DNA of 64,000 nt from Plasmodium malariae. Lineage: Eukaryota > Apicomplexa > Aconoidasida > Haemosporida > Plasmodiidae. The position numbers and the translations under genes are program-made. The stretch is taken from assembly GCF_900090045.1 (NCBI RefSeq), contig NC_041787.1, positions 2,725,001-2,789,000 of the forward strand, written 5' to 3'. Of the stretch, positions 1-11,948 are shown piece by piece. Within the stretch, counting starts at the first letter, position 1. Each line of letters starts with the position of its first letter. The notes beneath the pieces are model-generated. The model ran no database searches, was not told where the DNA came from, and saw nothing but the letters and a program-made list of their open reading frames with translations.

Positions 1-3000
1 CATCATGTGAATAATATAATGTGATATACAATTATTTATGTTTTTCTATTATAAAATAGTATTTAAAAGTTTAGCATGTACAAATAACTAAGCTTATTAT
101 TAGGAAACTGACAAAAAAATCAATAACTATATTATTCATGTATGTTTATGTACCTGTTCTCATCACATATATATTGTTTTTATTCTGATTGTCAAATAAA
201 ATTTTTATAAAAAAGAAAAATGTATTTTGTTTTATTATTTTTCTTAAAAGCATTCATAATTAAAATTTAGAATTGTTCTGTTATATACTACTATATGTAT
301 ATATATATATATTGAGGGCTTATTGAAATAATTTGTATTCAAATAAATTCTTTTGATTTTGCGTTGTTGATAAATAACTTTATTAAAAGTATTTACAGAA
401 TTACTATTAAAAGTATCTTTTATTTTTTATAATATATATTTTTATTTTATTTATACTAATTAATACTTTTTTGAAGAATAAAATAGCACTGCAAAGAATA
501 ATACCCTTATGTTACTACCTTGTGAATAAACAATAACTTTTTTAGTTACTTTTATATATATTATAAAATTCATTAATTCTAGTCCAAATGAAAAAATTAA
601 TTCTTTTATTTTAGTTAAAGCATTTATATTTGTCCTTTTATATAGGTATGCACTTAATTCACTGATACGTTGAAATAAAATAGTAGAAAATTTACCTAAT
701 ATTTCTTGCTGCTTCATGCCATATAATTATGTGAATATACTTATGTGGAAATTTCTAATGAGTAAGTATACATAATATATATTATAAATAATAAAAATAT
801 TTTTTTTCTTCGTAGTGGACTTTTAATAAATTTACATTTAATTAACATCGCTCTCAATTAATATTATAATAAAGATCAGATATATTTCTATAAGAAATTA
901 TAAGAGAATATATAATATAGGATTAATGTTATGTTATTTGAAAATGGACATGGTCTTTAAGACAATGATGTTTATAATGTTGAATGTACTATGAAAAAAT
1001 TTTAGTCTAAAGATAAATATAATTCAAGAAATGAAATCAAAAATTGGTTAAGAAATGGGTATATGTGTTATATATGCCATTTTATGTGATAGATATATTT
1101 ATTTTTAAAAAACGGTTATATATTGATTTTAGTCCTATATATATATAAAGGAATTTAACGATGATACAAAGAAAAAGAGTTTAAAGTTTTCATAATACAT
1201 TACTAACAGTGTAACATTTTCTCGACAAAATATATTATAGTATGTTTATTACATTTTTGTTTCAAATTCTATTATGTTATTTAATTTTATTTATTATAAT
1301 CAGATGTACTAAATCTATTATTTTATACTAAGAAGAGAAGTACATCTGTATTATACACAGTTACTTAATTATATATTTTAATATTAGTTTATATAATGGT
1401 GAAATTATTAAAATTTGCAGTTGATATGTGTTGAAATGAAGTAGATACCTATTTATAATTAATACGTTATTTTCAGAAATAGAGTTTTTAATATATCTTA
1501 TGGAGTTTTAATATGTACATAATGCAATTATTTAATTAAAAAAAATGAATTGTATTCTTATAAATTTTTTCTTACGAACCTAGATAATATACAAATATGT
1601 ATTAATAGGTAAAATTGAAAAAATATATATTAAATATTTTTAACAGTTTGATCACTTCTATATTTGTTTTTGTATTATAATTTATTATTTTGAAATAGGT
1701 TTTTATCTTGACTTAACATATATATATATTTATATATATAATATCTTTTTTTCATTCGTATATTTGTGATATTTACAGTTATAAATATTCACTATATAAA
1801 TGTGAACTTAATTTTCATAAATTATAAGTACAAATGTTTCTTGTACATTTATATTATAATTATTATGTGATGGTTTAATTTAATATATTAAGTTACAATT
1901 AATATAGATTTACTAATCTAATGAAATAACATTACTATTAACAATTATTTCTTTTTTCATGGTTTTACATGATCATTAGAATGATATTTTTAAAAAATTT
2001 ATCATATATTGTTTTTAATATTTAAGTTTTCCTGAATTTATGAAAACAAAACTATTTTTTTTTCTTTAGTAGTGATATATATTATTTATTTTAAAGTAAA
2101 TATAACAAATTATTTTTTTAAAATTATTATTATGGAACTTGGGTGTTTAATAAGGTATTTGAAGTAAGAATACTTCGATAGATTTTTATAAATAATTTTT
2201 GTGGGTTATCTATGAAATTATAAAAAAATGGTAATGATTTTCTCCTTTAAAGGTTAAATTAATAAAAGAGCATTATAAATTTCATAATTCCTGAAACATT
2301 ACATTAAGAATAAAGATTAAACAACATTTCATATTTTACTTCTTTCTAAAATAAATGTTATAGTTCAAAATTTTTTATCAGAATTACTTAAATTTGGAAG
2401 ATAAACTACATATATAATAAATATTTATATTAATTTTTTTTCTCTACCAAGTTAATTAAGTACAATTTTTTATTAATTTAATTTTTATGATAATACGCTT
2501 AATATAACAGTTACTACATACTTTATATATTTTTAATCTTTTTATTATAATTTTTGTGAATATATATATCAGCATAAAAGAAAAAAAATATTAAAATGGT
2601 TCCATAATTTTTCAATCTTTTCATGTAGGAATCATAGCATAATTTTTATCTAATTAAGTAATATACCATTCAAAATCTGTACTATAAATATAAAAAGTCA
2701 ATCATTATTTACCTTAGAAATATATATATTTTTATTAGATTACGAAACATGTTATATATTAGATACTCATAATATATTTTATATCATAAAAGGATGAATA
2801 TATATATGTAGGAAATAATATGTATAATATAAATGAAGTAAAATAAAAAAATGTAATATTATAGTTTTATTTATTGTTATTTTAATTACACTGTTAAAAC
2901 AATATCTTTTTTGGAATAATTAGATTTTATAAAATATAATAATTATAAAATTATAATTATTAATAGGAAAACATCATTGAAAATAGTAGTACTTCTCTTT

Positions 3001-3010
3001 AAATGGAAAT
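1..3010. other. non-coding A+T-rich intergenic region
   Basis: Mostly low-complexity A+T sequence with scattered AT and poly-T runs. Only one stretch (931-1089) looks like former coding sequence. An 85-codon open frame on the minus strand at 460-717 has no recognisable family motif, no signal sequence and no splice partner, so I do not call it a gene. Confidence 0.6.
931..1089 (+). pseudogene. possible coding fossil, unidentified
   Basis: From an ATG at 931, one frame reads 52 codons to a TGA at 1087-1089 with only two internal stops (TAA and TAG). Its composition is mixed and protein-like (Trp, Cys, His, Gly and charged residues) and differs from the A/T-run sequence around it. I do not recognise the family and see no adjacent exon. 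It could be a relic of an exported-protein or pir gene, or chance. Confidence 0.2.
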
Positions 3011-3064
3011 CAATGTATTATCTATATTCTCAACATTCCATATTCTACATATACTCAATATTTC
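3011..3064 (+). promoter_or_regulatory. shared upstream element of exported-protein genes (copy 1)
   Basis: A C-punctuated A+T element built on a core like CAATGTATTATCTATATTCT followed by TATTCTACATATACTC. It begins 431 nt before the ATG of the fam-l gene at 3442. Similar elements lie 411-461 nt before five other genes of this class in the window. Function is inferred from position and recurrence. It may be a promoter or upstream activating element, or simply upstream sequence shared by duplication. Confidence 0.4.
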
Positions 3065-3441
3065 CACATGTAAAGAAATCATTTATATATTTTTCTATAT
3101 TATTATGAAAATAATTAATAAAAAAATATATTTATTTATTATTATAAATTAAATAAATAATTCATTTATTTATAATATTTATTAATGAATTCATTATACA
3201 TTATTTTAATCAAAATTTTTTTATAAATAACATTACGATAACAAATTTGTAGTTTAAAATTAAATTATTTTCGTGGTATCATTGTAAAAAGAAATAAAAT
3301 TATAAATTTCTAATATTTTCTTGCAGAAAAAACAAATAGTACGAAATAAAATAAATAAAAATAGTGTGTTTTATCATTAAATGGATATTATACTATTGTT
3401 ATATTCTTGCTTAGAATATTACAGTTTTAAATATCTATACC

Positions 3442-4418
3442 ATGGAACAAACAATTAAGATTTTATTATTTATTAAAATTACTACTTTTATACTTTTATG
3501 TTGGATATGTCATTTTTACAGTAAAGTGGTATAATATTATTATTTAATGATATTTATATTATTCATATTTTTGGTGCTGATTTTTATTAATGCTATTTGT
3601 TCACTATTAGATATTATATTCTATAATATAACTAATGTTTACATATGTTAATTTTTTAGGGTACTCTTATGAAATCTTTAGACGAAAAAGAAAATTATCG
3701 TAGAAATATACATGCAAGAACTTATCGTTTACTAGAAACATACGGAAAGGATAATAATTCAAGTTCTTTATATTTAAAAGAAGGTTTGCCAATTAATGGA
3801 ATTCACAAAAAAATAGATACAACTTATAATGAGAAATATGACTCAGAAAAAAGGAAACAATCAAATGTATGTCCATCAAGATTTGCAGGAGGTCATCAAC
3901 CAGGTGTGAAAAATAAATCTTGTGTATTTGAAACAAAAAAATATTCCCATTTAGAAAAAAAAATATTTAAGGAACTCGATTATCAAAATTTTCTTAAAAA
4001 CAACAGAATAATTAGTGATAAGTTGTACAAAAAAATATTATGTAAAAAATACAGATTACGACTTGTTATACCTTTATTATTATTATTTATTTTAATAATA
4101 TCTCTAATATTAGATTATTCTTGTAATAGTGGTTTTAGAAGGGGGTTGTATAAATTATTAAGTCTTATATTAGGTAAGGCAGGAATGAAAGATTTTCACA
4201 ATTTCTTGAAGTCTACTGTAGGTTCGTTTTTCAAATATACAATAGAAGTAACTAGGAATAGTCAGAAAAAAATTGCTGAGATTTATAGAACACCGTTTTT
4301 AAATTTTCTAATATATAGCATTTTATTCTTTATATTGGGTATCATTATTATATCAGGAATTATTTATTACCATAAAAAAGTTAAAAAATACGAAAAAATT
4401 AAATTCAGGAAAAGGTAA
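3442..4418 (+). CDS. fam-l exported protein, intact, two exons
   Basis: Exons 3442-3528 and 3660-4418 join in phase 0 (donor GTATAA, acceptor TTTTTTAG) and give 281 residues. Exon 1 encodes a 29-residue hydrophobic signal sequence starting MEQTIK. The PEXEL-like motif is RLLET at residues 52-56, with Thr instead of an acidic residue at position five. A basic linker is followed by the family core KKYSHLEKKIFKELDY (about 122-137). Two membrane segments (about 163-182 and 243-266) flank a loop of about 60 residues, and the chain ends Lys-rich (KKVKKYEKIKFRKR). This plan matches the P. malariae fam-l family, thought to be exported into the infected red cell; its molecular role is unknown. The open frame alone would suggest a start at an internal codon (3669), but exon 1 is clearly homologous to that of nine neighbours. 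The nearest relative here is the broken fam-l at 43.6 kb. Confidence 0.9.
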
Positions 4419-6389
4419 AAGATAAAATAAGGAATATTTTTATTTCTGTAAATATATCATTAATATGTTCTACTAAATGCAATATATATAACGATAAACT
4501 TAATAAATATATAAATAAATGCTTAAAATTTTATAAGTACAATAAATATACTTGTCTTTTTTGATACATATTAATAAATGAATATGTTCTTAGTTTTTTT
4601 CTTAATTTCAAAATTATAATATTTATAATTTTTTATTAAAATTATATTTTTTAAGTTTAAATATTATACTTCAATACATATAATTTAATATGTCGTTATA
4701 TTCCTATAGAAAATGTATATATTTGCGTTATAATTAATTTATAATAAGAAATTAAGTATAATATATTTATGATTTATGCTAATTTATATTTTTACTATAA
4801 AGAACACATATTTATATTTTTTAATATCTTTTTATCTTAAAATGATTATCTGTTCTTTTAATTCGAAAGATGTATAATTACTGTAAATTACCAATACATG
4901 TGCTTTTTTTGTGTAGAATATAAAGAGAAGTCAATATATTATATTTCATTTATATGAATATTTATATATCTCTCTTACTAAAATATAAGCTCTATATTTA
5001 TTTTTCAAAATATGTTTTGTGAGTTATATATTATAGAGCAATTTTATTTAAATGTCTCTTCATCAAAAGTTTTGTGCTTTTTGTATGGTTTAAATTCGAA
5101 ATTATAAATAAAAAATTAAATATTTATTAAATGTTTTTTATATATAATTGTTCACTTACTAGTTTTTCTAAATAATTACATTTAAATACAGAATTAAAAA
5201 CATTTAACTTATTATTAATTATCTTAATATAGTGTTAATTCAGTTTTTTAAAATTGATTAAATATATATTATACTGAAATTTTACCAAAAATTATGTTAT
5301 ATATATTTTTTATTTTTTATATCGTTAAAGTATTACATTAATGAACTATATATAGACATATTTTAATAGATAATATGTTAAAATATTTTTTTTAATTATT
5401 CTTTTGCGTTCCATAAAAATAGATCTCTATATATATGCTATATATCTATAAAAATCAAAATATTCCTTAAGGTTAATAAGAATAAATATGTTTTTTTCTG
5501 TAAAAAAATAATTATTTATAAATATATTTTTCATATTCGCATTATTACTTATGCATATATATAGATATGTTAACAATTAATTTGATATAAAGGTGCATAA
5601 GTAAAAGATAGTTAATGCTTACAATTACTAATTCATTTTCGTTTTGAAATTCATTTTTTAAATAAAATAAAGTTAAAAGAAATACATTTTATTTGTAAAT
5701 AATTCATAAATATGTAACAATGTTTTATTTCGTTAAGTAAGGATTAGTAAGGTATATTTACGAACTAATCTAATATTTTTAATTTTTTTTTTTAAATGTT
5801 TAATTAAATAAATATTATAAATAATATTCCATATATAATTGTTTTGTGAGAAAAATTTTTTCACTGAATTTACATTTTTATAAATCGAACTAAAAACTAT
5901 ACTATAAGGTTAATACTTGTTTTAGTTGTGACATTTGTATACCCACTAAAAACTATTGTTTATTGAAAAACGCACACATGCATAATTTTATTTTTAAAGT
6001 ATACTTAAGGCCTACAGAACATAAAACTAGAATATGTAAGCATTTGTACATGATAATATTAAAAATAATGATAATAAGTATTTTAATAAAAGAATATTAA
6101 TTTTTATTATTTATTTTTTTTTTTGTTTTTTTTAATATAAAGTATTTCTATAATTTATTAAAATATTTTATTTATGTAAAAAATATATATACGTATAGAT
6201 ATATGGAATAATTCATCTGTGATAATATATTTTTTTTATTTTTCTACATTTACATTAATATTTTTTCTAAATATATATACAGAAGAATAAAATAAAAAAT
6301 ATTACGTAGATATATATAACGTTTTTTTGCATATAAGTAATGGTATAAACTGAACTTAATTAAAAATTATTGTACATAAGTTATAAATT
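4419..6389. other. intergenic region
   Basis: No coding sequence seen. The first few hundred bases after the stop resemble the 3' flanks of the fam-l genes at 24.5 and 43.6 kb, for example a short stretch like ATATGTTCCTAGTTT, which suggests that family copies carry their 3' flanks with them. The rest is low-complexity A+T DNA. Confidence 0.5.
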
Positions 6390-6690
6390 ACTTTTTTTTT
6401 GCTTTTAACATATATATTTCTTCATATATAATGTAGTAGAAAATATGTACAATATTTTTTATGTATGGTAGACTATGAAAGATTGTATATTATTAGGAAT
6501 TACCTAAAAAATATGTTGATTTTAGCATGTGACAAAATAAGAATTCTTTAATAAATTATTATTATAGTGTAATAATAATAAATATTTTGAAAAATAAAAA
6601 AAGAGACCATATACAACATAACATATATACATTTTATAATTGGTAGTAGGATCATATACGTATGGTTTCTACTTAATGTATTAATATATG

Positions 6691-6740
6691 GAAATGTATT
6701 TATCTATAATCTCTATATTCTATATAAACTAAATATTTTG
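6691..6740 (+). promoter_or_regulatory. shared upstream element (copy 2)
   Basis: An element with AATGTATTTATCTATAATC followed by TCTATATTCTATATAAACT, starting about 461 nt before the ATG of the fam-m gene at 7154. It resembles the elements at 3011, 24091, 35711, 43151 and 56887. Any regulatory role is inferred. Confidence 0.4.
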
Positions 6741-7082
6741 AAATTATATGAAATGGTATATATGTTTTTCTTCTATTATATTTTAAAGGAAGTTAATATT
6801 AGAAATAATTAATTAGTATACTATATTAAATAATTAAATTATATATTTTTAATATTTATGTATATATACTAATTATTTTATTTTAGTGAACCTAAATTTT
6901 TATTTAAATAATATTAACAAAATTTATATAATATATTTTTAACATTACTACCTTTTATAGATATTATAAAAGGCTTTATTATTATATACATTTTGTTATT
7001 TTCATATGAAACAATAATAACACGACATTTTTAAAATAAATATAGCATTTTTTATTATTATAATTGTATTATACTACTACTG

Positions 7083-7109
7083 TTATTATTATTATTATTA
7101 TTATTATTA
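7083..7109. repeat. (TTA)9 microsatellite
   Basis: Nine uninterrupted TTA units lie 45 nt upstream of the fam-m start codon at 7154. Length variation between isolates is likely for a perfect trinucleotide tract of this size. Confidence 0.9.
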
Positions 7110-7153
7110 ATTTATTCCATATTTAATGTATTAGAATTCTAGATATTAATATA

Positions 7154-8039
7154 ATGGAACAAACAATTAAGTTATTTTTATTTATTAAAATTGCTTTGTT
7201 TATCTATTTAATATGGATATGTCATTTTAATCATGATATGGTTGATAATCCTATTTTAGAATATTTAATTTACTTATATTTTCTTTTTCTGTTTTAATTA
7301 ATACACATTCATAGAATTGATAATTGATTCTATTAAATAACAAATATTTAAATTATTATTTTTTTAGGGCGCCTCTAACAAATCATTAGACGAGAACTGC
7401 AATAGTGTTATAAAAATAGGTACTAGAAATTATAGAAACCTAGCAAGATATAAACAGAATAATTATTCAAGTAATATATTTTTAAAAGAAAATTTTTCAA
7501 AAAATGGAGTAAAAGAACAAAGAGATATATCCAATAATGAAAAACGAACCAGTAAAAAAAAAAAACACTCATTTGGAAATTCATTAAATAAGGAAGGGTT
7601 ATATATACAAGTTATAGATTATAATAATGGAATGTTTGATGGAAAACATTTTCATTTTATAAAGAAATGGGTAAAAAAAAAGGATCATGATGCTTTTTTT
7701 GAAATCAACAAAAAAATTGGAGATATAAATTTAAAAAAAATAACATTTAGGAAATACGGATATGGAGGAGCTATATTTTTAATATTCCTTTTATTGGGAA
7801 TAGGAATACCTGTATTATCAGCATTGCCAGAGGATAAATGGAAGTGGATTGACAGTATTGAATTTTTGAAAAATTGGAAGGATTCTATAGAAACGTGGAT
7901 AAAAGGTTCAGGTTCCTATGCTTCTATAATTTTATTCACACTACTTATTGTTATATTATCTTTTATGCTTATAATAGCAACTTATAAGATATTAATAAAT
8001 AACGAAAAATATGAGAAAATTAAGTGGATAACTAATTAA
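7154..8039 (+). CDS. fam-m exported protein, intact, two exons
   Basis: Exons 7154-7240 and 7368-8039 join in phase 0 (donor GTTGAT, acceptor TTTTTAG) and give 252 residues. Exon 1 is a 29-residue signal sequence beginning MEQTIK. The PEXEL-like motif is RNLAR at residues 52-56, with a basic residue at position five. The fam-m hallmark is DYNNGMFDGKHFHF, starting near residue 113, followed by a Lys-rich stretch. Membrane segments lie at about 162-181 and 214-236, and the end is NNEKYEKIKWITN-like. It is predicted to be exported to the red cell; its function is unknown. The long open frame visible on its own (from 7632) covers only the C-terminal half, because the upstream part of exon 2 lacks a Met codon, although it is open throughout. 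Together with the fam-l gene 2.7 kb upstream on the same strand it forms the usual fam-l/fam-m doublet. Its duplicate at 57.3 kb is decayed. Confidence 0.9.
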
Positions 8040-10804
8040 ATGAACAAAAAGGAATAAAAAAATATTTCTTTTCAGAAATTTTTTATATGAAGAAATAACT
8101 TCAATATCGTTAGTAATATGATTAGTGAGCATACATATAATTACTAAATCATTATGAATGCGCATGAATGTACATGGTCTCTTTGATATGTAACAATAAA
8201 AATAGATGTTCTTCTGTATTTTGTGAATTCGAATATTCTAATTTTTTATAGTTTACATTTTAAATTATTACTGCAGTTAAATTAAAAACAATAGCATAAC
8301 ATATATATTACTGCATTCAAATATATGTCTATGAAGCATATATTGTTATACTTGTAAAGGAATATACAAATTATAGTTCACTTAATTACATGAACCTATG
8401 ATAATTTATATTTGTAATAAAAAGGTATGCTTTATACATAATATTTTGTTGTAATTTAAAGTTATCACTTTATCAGGTTATTAAGAAAATGTATTTTTTT
8501 TAAATTAACAATAAATGTGTGCTGTTGTGTATATAATGAAAAGAAGTAAATATATTTCTTTTGATGGTAATGTATATACATACATGTTTTTTTACTTAGG
8601 AAGTAACTTATTTATTCTATATGATATGTTTTACGTGAATTATGTTATAAAATGTGCTAATTATAAAAATCATTTTAGAACATTTTAATTTTCTTCACAT
8701 CGTATAAATGTAAAATTATAAATATATAGTAAAAAAATGTACATTTATAATGGGGTTCCTAGTTTAGAATTTAGGGTTAATATTTTATTTCTGCTTCTGT
8801 TTTTATTTGAATTTATTTTATTAGTTTATATATATTATTAAATGTATAATTAAATATTTTTTAAAAATAAAAGAATAATCATTAAAGTTTTAGAAAAGCG
8901 AAGTAATTTTTAATATATAAGCAAAACAAAAAAAAGTTAAAAGAAATACAATTTAAATTCTAAAAATGTTTTTTTAATCTGTAAATATATATTATTATAT
9001 TTTATTATTATATTTTTACGATATAAATAAAGATAAGTTATTTTAGGAGGAATTTTTTTATAAAAAAGAAATAATTATTGATATACTGAATTTGTACATG
9101 ATGTAAGGAAGTAATATATATAGATTAAATCTTTTAAAAATATTTTATGTTGGAATTACATAAATTTATTTGTAATGAAATATTACTTAACCATTTTTAT
9201 AATTTGTTGTATTATGAAACTTATATGTAATATACCGTATACATGTAGATACTCTAAATTTAAAAACTTAAATTAAAAAAATATAAAAAATTATGTAGTA
9301 TCTTTATATTTATTAGGTGTATCATCCATATACTGAGAGCTTCTTGTTATATAAGTTTATGATAACTATAAAGAAATGATTATATAATGTAAAATTTAGT
9401 ACCTCATAATCATTAAAACATTTTAAAATATTATTTTTACATGGATATGCCGATATTTCAATAATGTTGTACTATTACTATAATACGTATTTTCTGTTTC
9501 ATTATTTTGTATATAATGTTAATTAAATTATGAAAATCCTCGCATTTAATTCAATGCCTATAACTTAGATATTTTGTATCATCCAGTGCCACATATAATT
9601 ATATGCAATAATTAAAATGAGCCAATATTATGTAATATGTAATTCACAAATTAGAGCAACACTAGAAAATGTTTCATGAGGAAAAAAGGGAGTCATTATT
9701 TCAAAAAATTTTATTTATATTTGAATATATAGGTAATAAGTTATATAATGAGTATAAGAGGGAAATTCCATTATAATCTTGAAGAAAGGAATTACATTTC
9801 AATTTTTATGACTATTTGCTTATATTTATGTTACTTGTCGTCATATTAATGAATGTATTAGTTGTATTTTCGATTTTTCTATAATGCATATAAAATGAAA
9901 TAAAGAGAAATAAATACTATTCGTAAGTATTATAATTCATTTTAGCAAAAAAGTTTAAATTATAAAGTAATGTTATGTATGCTCTTTATTTACACGTATC
10001 CATTTGTTCACAAGTCTTGAATGTTATATATATAAAAGTTATTAATATGGAAAAAAAAAATTAAGAATAGTACTTTATAAGAAAATATTTATTAATTATT
10101 AACTTATGGATACAGATATTTTCATTTAAATAGTTGAAAAGGAATTATTTTCCTTGTTTTACGTCATCTGTAAATATCCTAACTATATTGACGCATATAG
10201 TAAGTATCATTTGTAGACAAAAATGTTAAAATTGTTATATAATAAAAATTAGATTTTTAATTCTATTCAACTGTAAAAGTTAAAATAATAATTAAGTTTA
10301 AAATACAATTATAAATAAAAATTATATATTATTTTTATTTTTTGAGTAAAATTTTTTTTCTAGGAATATCCCTTTTTATTTACATTGTAAAATTATAGGT
10401 GTTTTTAAAAATTTTGCTTCTCTTTTTTTATTTTTCTTTTTTTTTTCACCTTTTTTAATACTTATTTAATAAGAGTTACTTCATAAAATTGTGTAATAAA
10501 ATAAATATATACTCTGTAATCTTATTATATATATTTATTTAAAAACGCGTTTTTTTGTATAGTAAAGAAAATTTAATATATTAATGTGTTTTTCTGGTTC
10601 TTACTCCTACAATTGTATTGCATTTTTGATAACAATTTCTTTGTGTAATTATTATACCATTATATTTGTAATTTTTATACATATGTATTAATTTCTTTAT
10701 TTTTATTTTATCTTACATATTTATAAACTTCTTACTTATAAGCACGTTTTATATCACTAAGTGTTCTATTTTCTAATACAAATATTATAAGATATATTTT
10801 TGTA
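8040..10804. other. intergenic region between convergent fam-m and pir
   Basis: No gene seen. The sequence is colinear with 58,216-60,918 in the second copy of the duplication (2,765 against 2,703 nt). A lone TTTAGGG-like unit near 8770 resembles the Plasmodium telomere repeat but is not part of an array. Confidence 0.55.
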
Positions 10805-11948
10805 TCAATAGTCTCCTAGAGAATGATAACTTATATTATGAAAATTTCCTTCATAATTTCAGTTTACTTCTTGTTGTGTATTTTATAAGGATTTTCTTGT
10901 TAATTCTTCAAGTTGGTTGAGTTCGTTTATCGTTTTCCTTTGTAAATGTCTGTGTAACCAAGATTTCATTAGAGTAAACTATGCAGAAGGAAAAAATATT
11001 AATATATATAAACAAAAATATTATTTTTTTTTTTTGATAATATTTTGTGAAAATAAATTATACGAATTATGGAAGAATATTTTCACTGCACTGTATAATT
11101 TTTATTAACCTTATATAAAATAAATAAAGTAAAAAATGTTAGTAATACAACAAATGTTATTAAACTAGCAATAAATACATAACTTTTAGGTACTAAAATT
11201 TTTGGAACATTAGGACAAGCAGTCACAGTACTCATTACGTTATGTACTTTCTTATAATTGTTTAATTGCTTACGAAAATTGTTATTTTTGTTTCTGTTAC
11301 ATTTCTTGTAATGTGAAATATAAAAGTTATAACATTTTTGAATTTTATAACATCTATCACTCTGAGTTTTTTTATATTTGGTAAAATTATCTAAATCTTT
11401 ATATAAGTTGTGTAATGCTATAAGATTCGTTAATATATTAGAATGAATATGTTCAAAACTTTGATTACATATATTATCTAATTTGGACGGATGAGCATTA
11501 TATTTCTGTAATCATTCATCCTTATTATAAGCACTATCTTCATTTAAGGGGAAGTTCAAATATTTACACGGTTTTTATGCAACGAGCAAATAATCATTGT
11601 TTATATTACTAATATACTTAGAAAACATTTGACATTGAAGGCGAAAAAGTAAACCAGTAGAACGAACTGAATTTTCTCGTTTTAATGACTTGGAATCAGT
11701 TTTATATTCATTTTGTACATAATTTGTGGTGGTACTATAAAAATCATTTTTATATTTAAGAAACAATTTTACGGAATTATCCTTAGAAAAAATAATATAC
11801 AATATGTAAATGTACAATATCGTAATATCTTGAAAAAAAAATCTATTTTATTTGTAGAACAATGAATTCCTGTAATACTATGATATATATATACATTATA
11901 AAAAAATAGATAAAATATTAGTTCTTTCACACCATCTTGGATGGTATT
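10805..11948 (-). pseudogene. pir pseudogene, heavily decayed
   Basis: Homology with the pir at 60.9-62.1 kb shows three exons: an exon-1 remnant at about 11923-11948, exon 2 at 11781-11110 and exon 3 at 10978-10805. Exon 2 keeps one frame for 224 codons, including Cys-spaced ectodomain motifs (KPCKYLN, KLDNICNQ) and a membrane segment, but carries TAA at 11577-11575 and TGA at 11514-11512. Exon 3 is 58 codons and begins with the typical FT.MKSWL motif, but it has an internal TAA and an internal TGA. In exon 1 both the ATG and the donor GT are gone. The exon 2 donor (GT at 11109-11108) and the exon 3 acceptor survive. At least six independent lesions make an assembly artefact unlikely. PIR proteins are variant surface or exported proteins of infected red cells; this copy cannot make one. 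Confidence 0.85.

Noticed and set aside
460..717. 85-codon open frame on the minus strand
   Set aside because: No signal sequence, family motif, splice partner or paralogue in the window; frames of this length are expected by chance in a 64-kb window.
8760..8785. Telomere-like unit TTTAGGGTT, and a reverse unit near 16,685
   Set aside because: Single isolated units, not tandem arrays; they do not mark a telomere.
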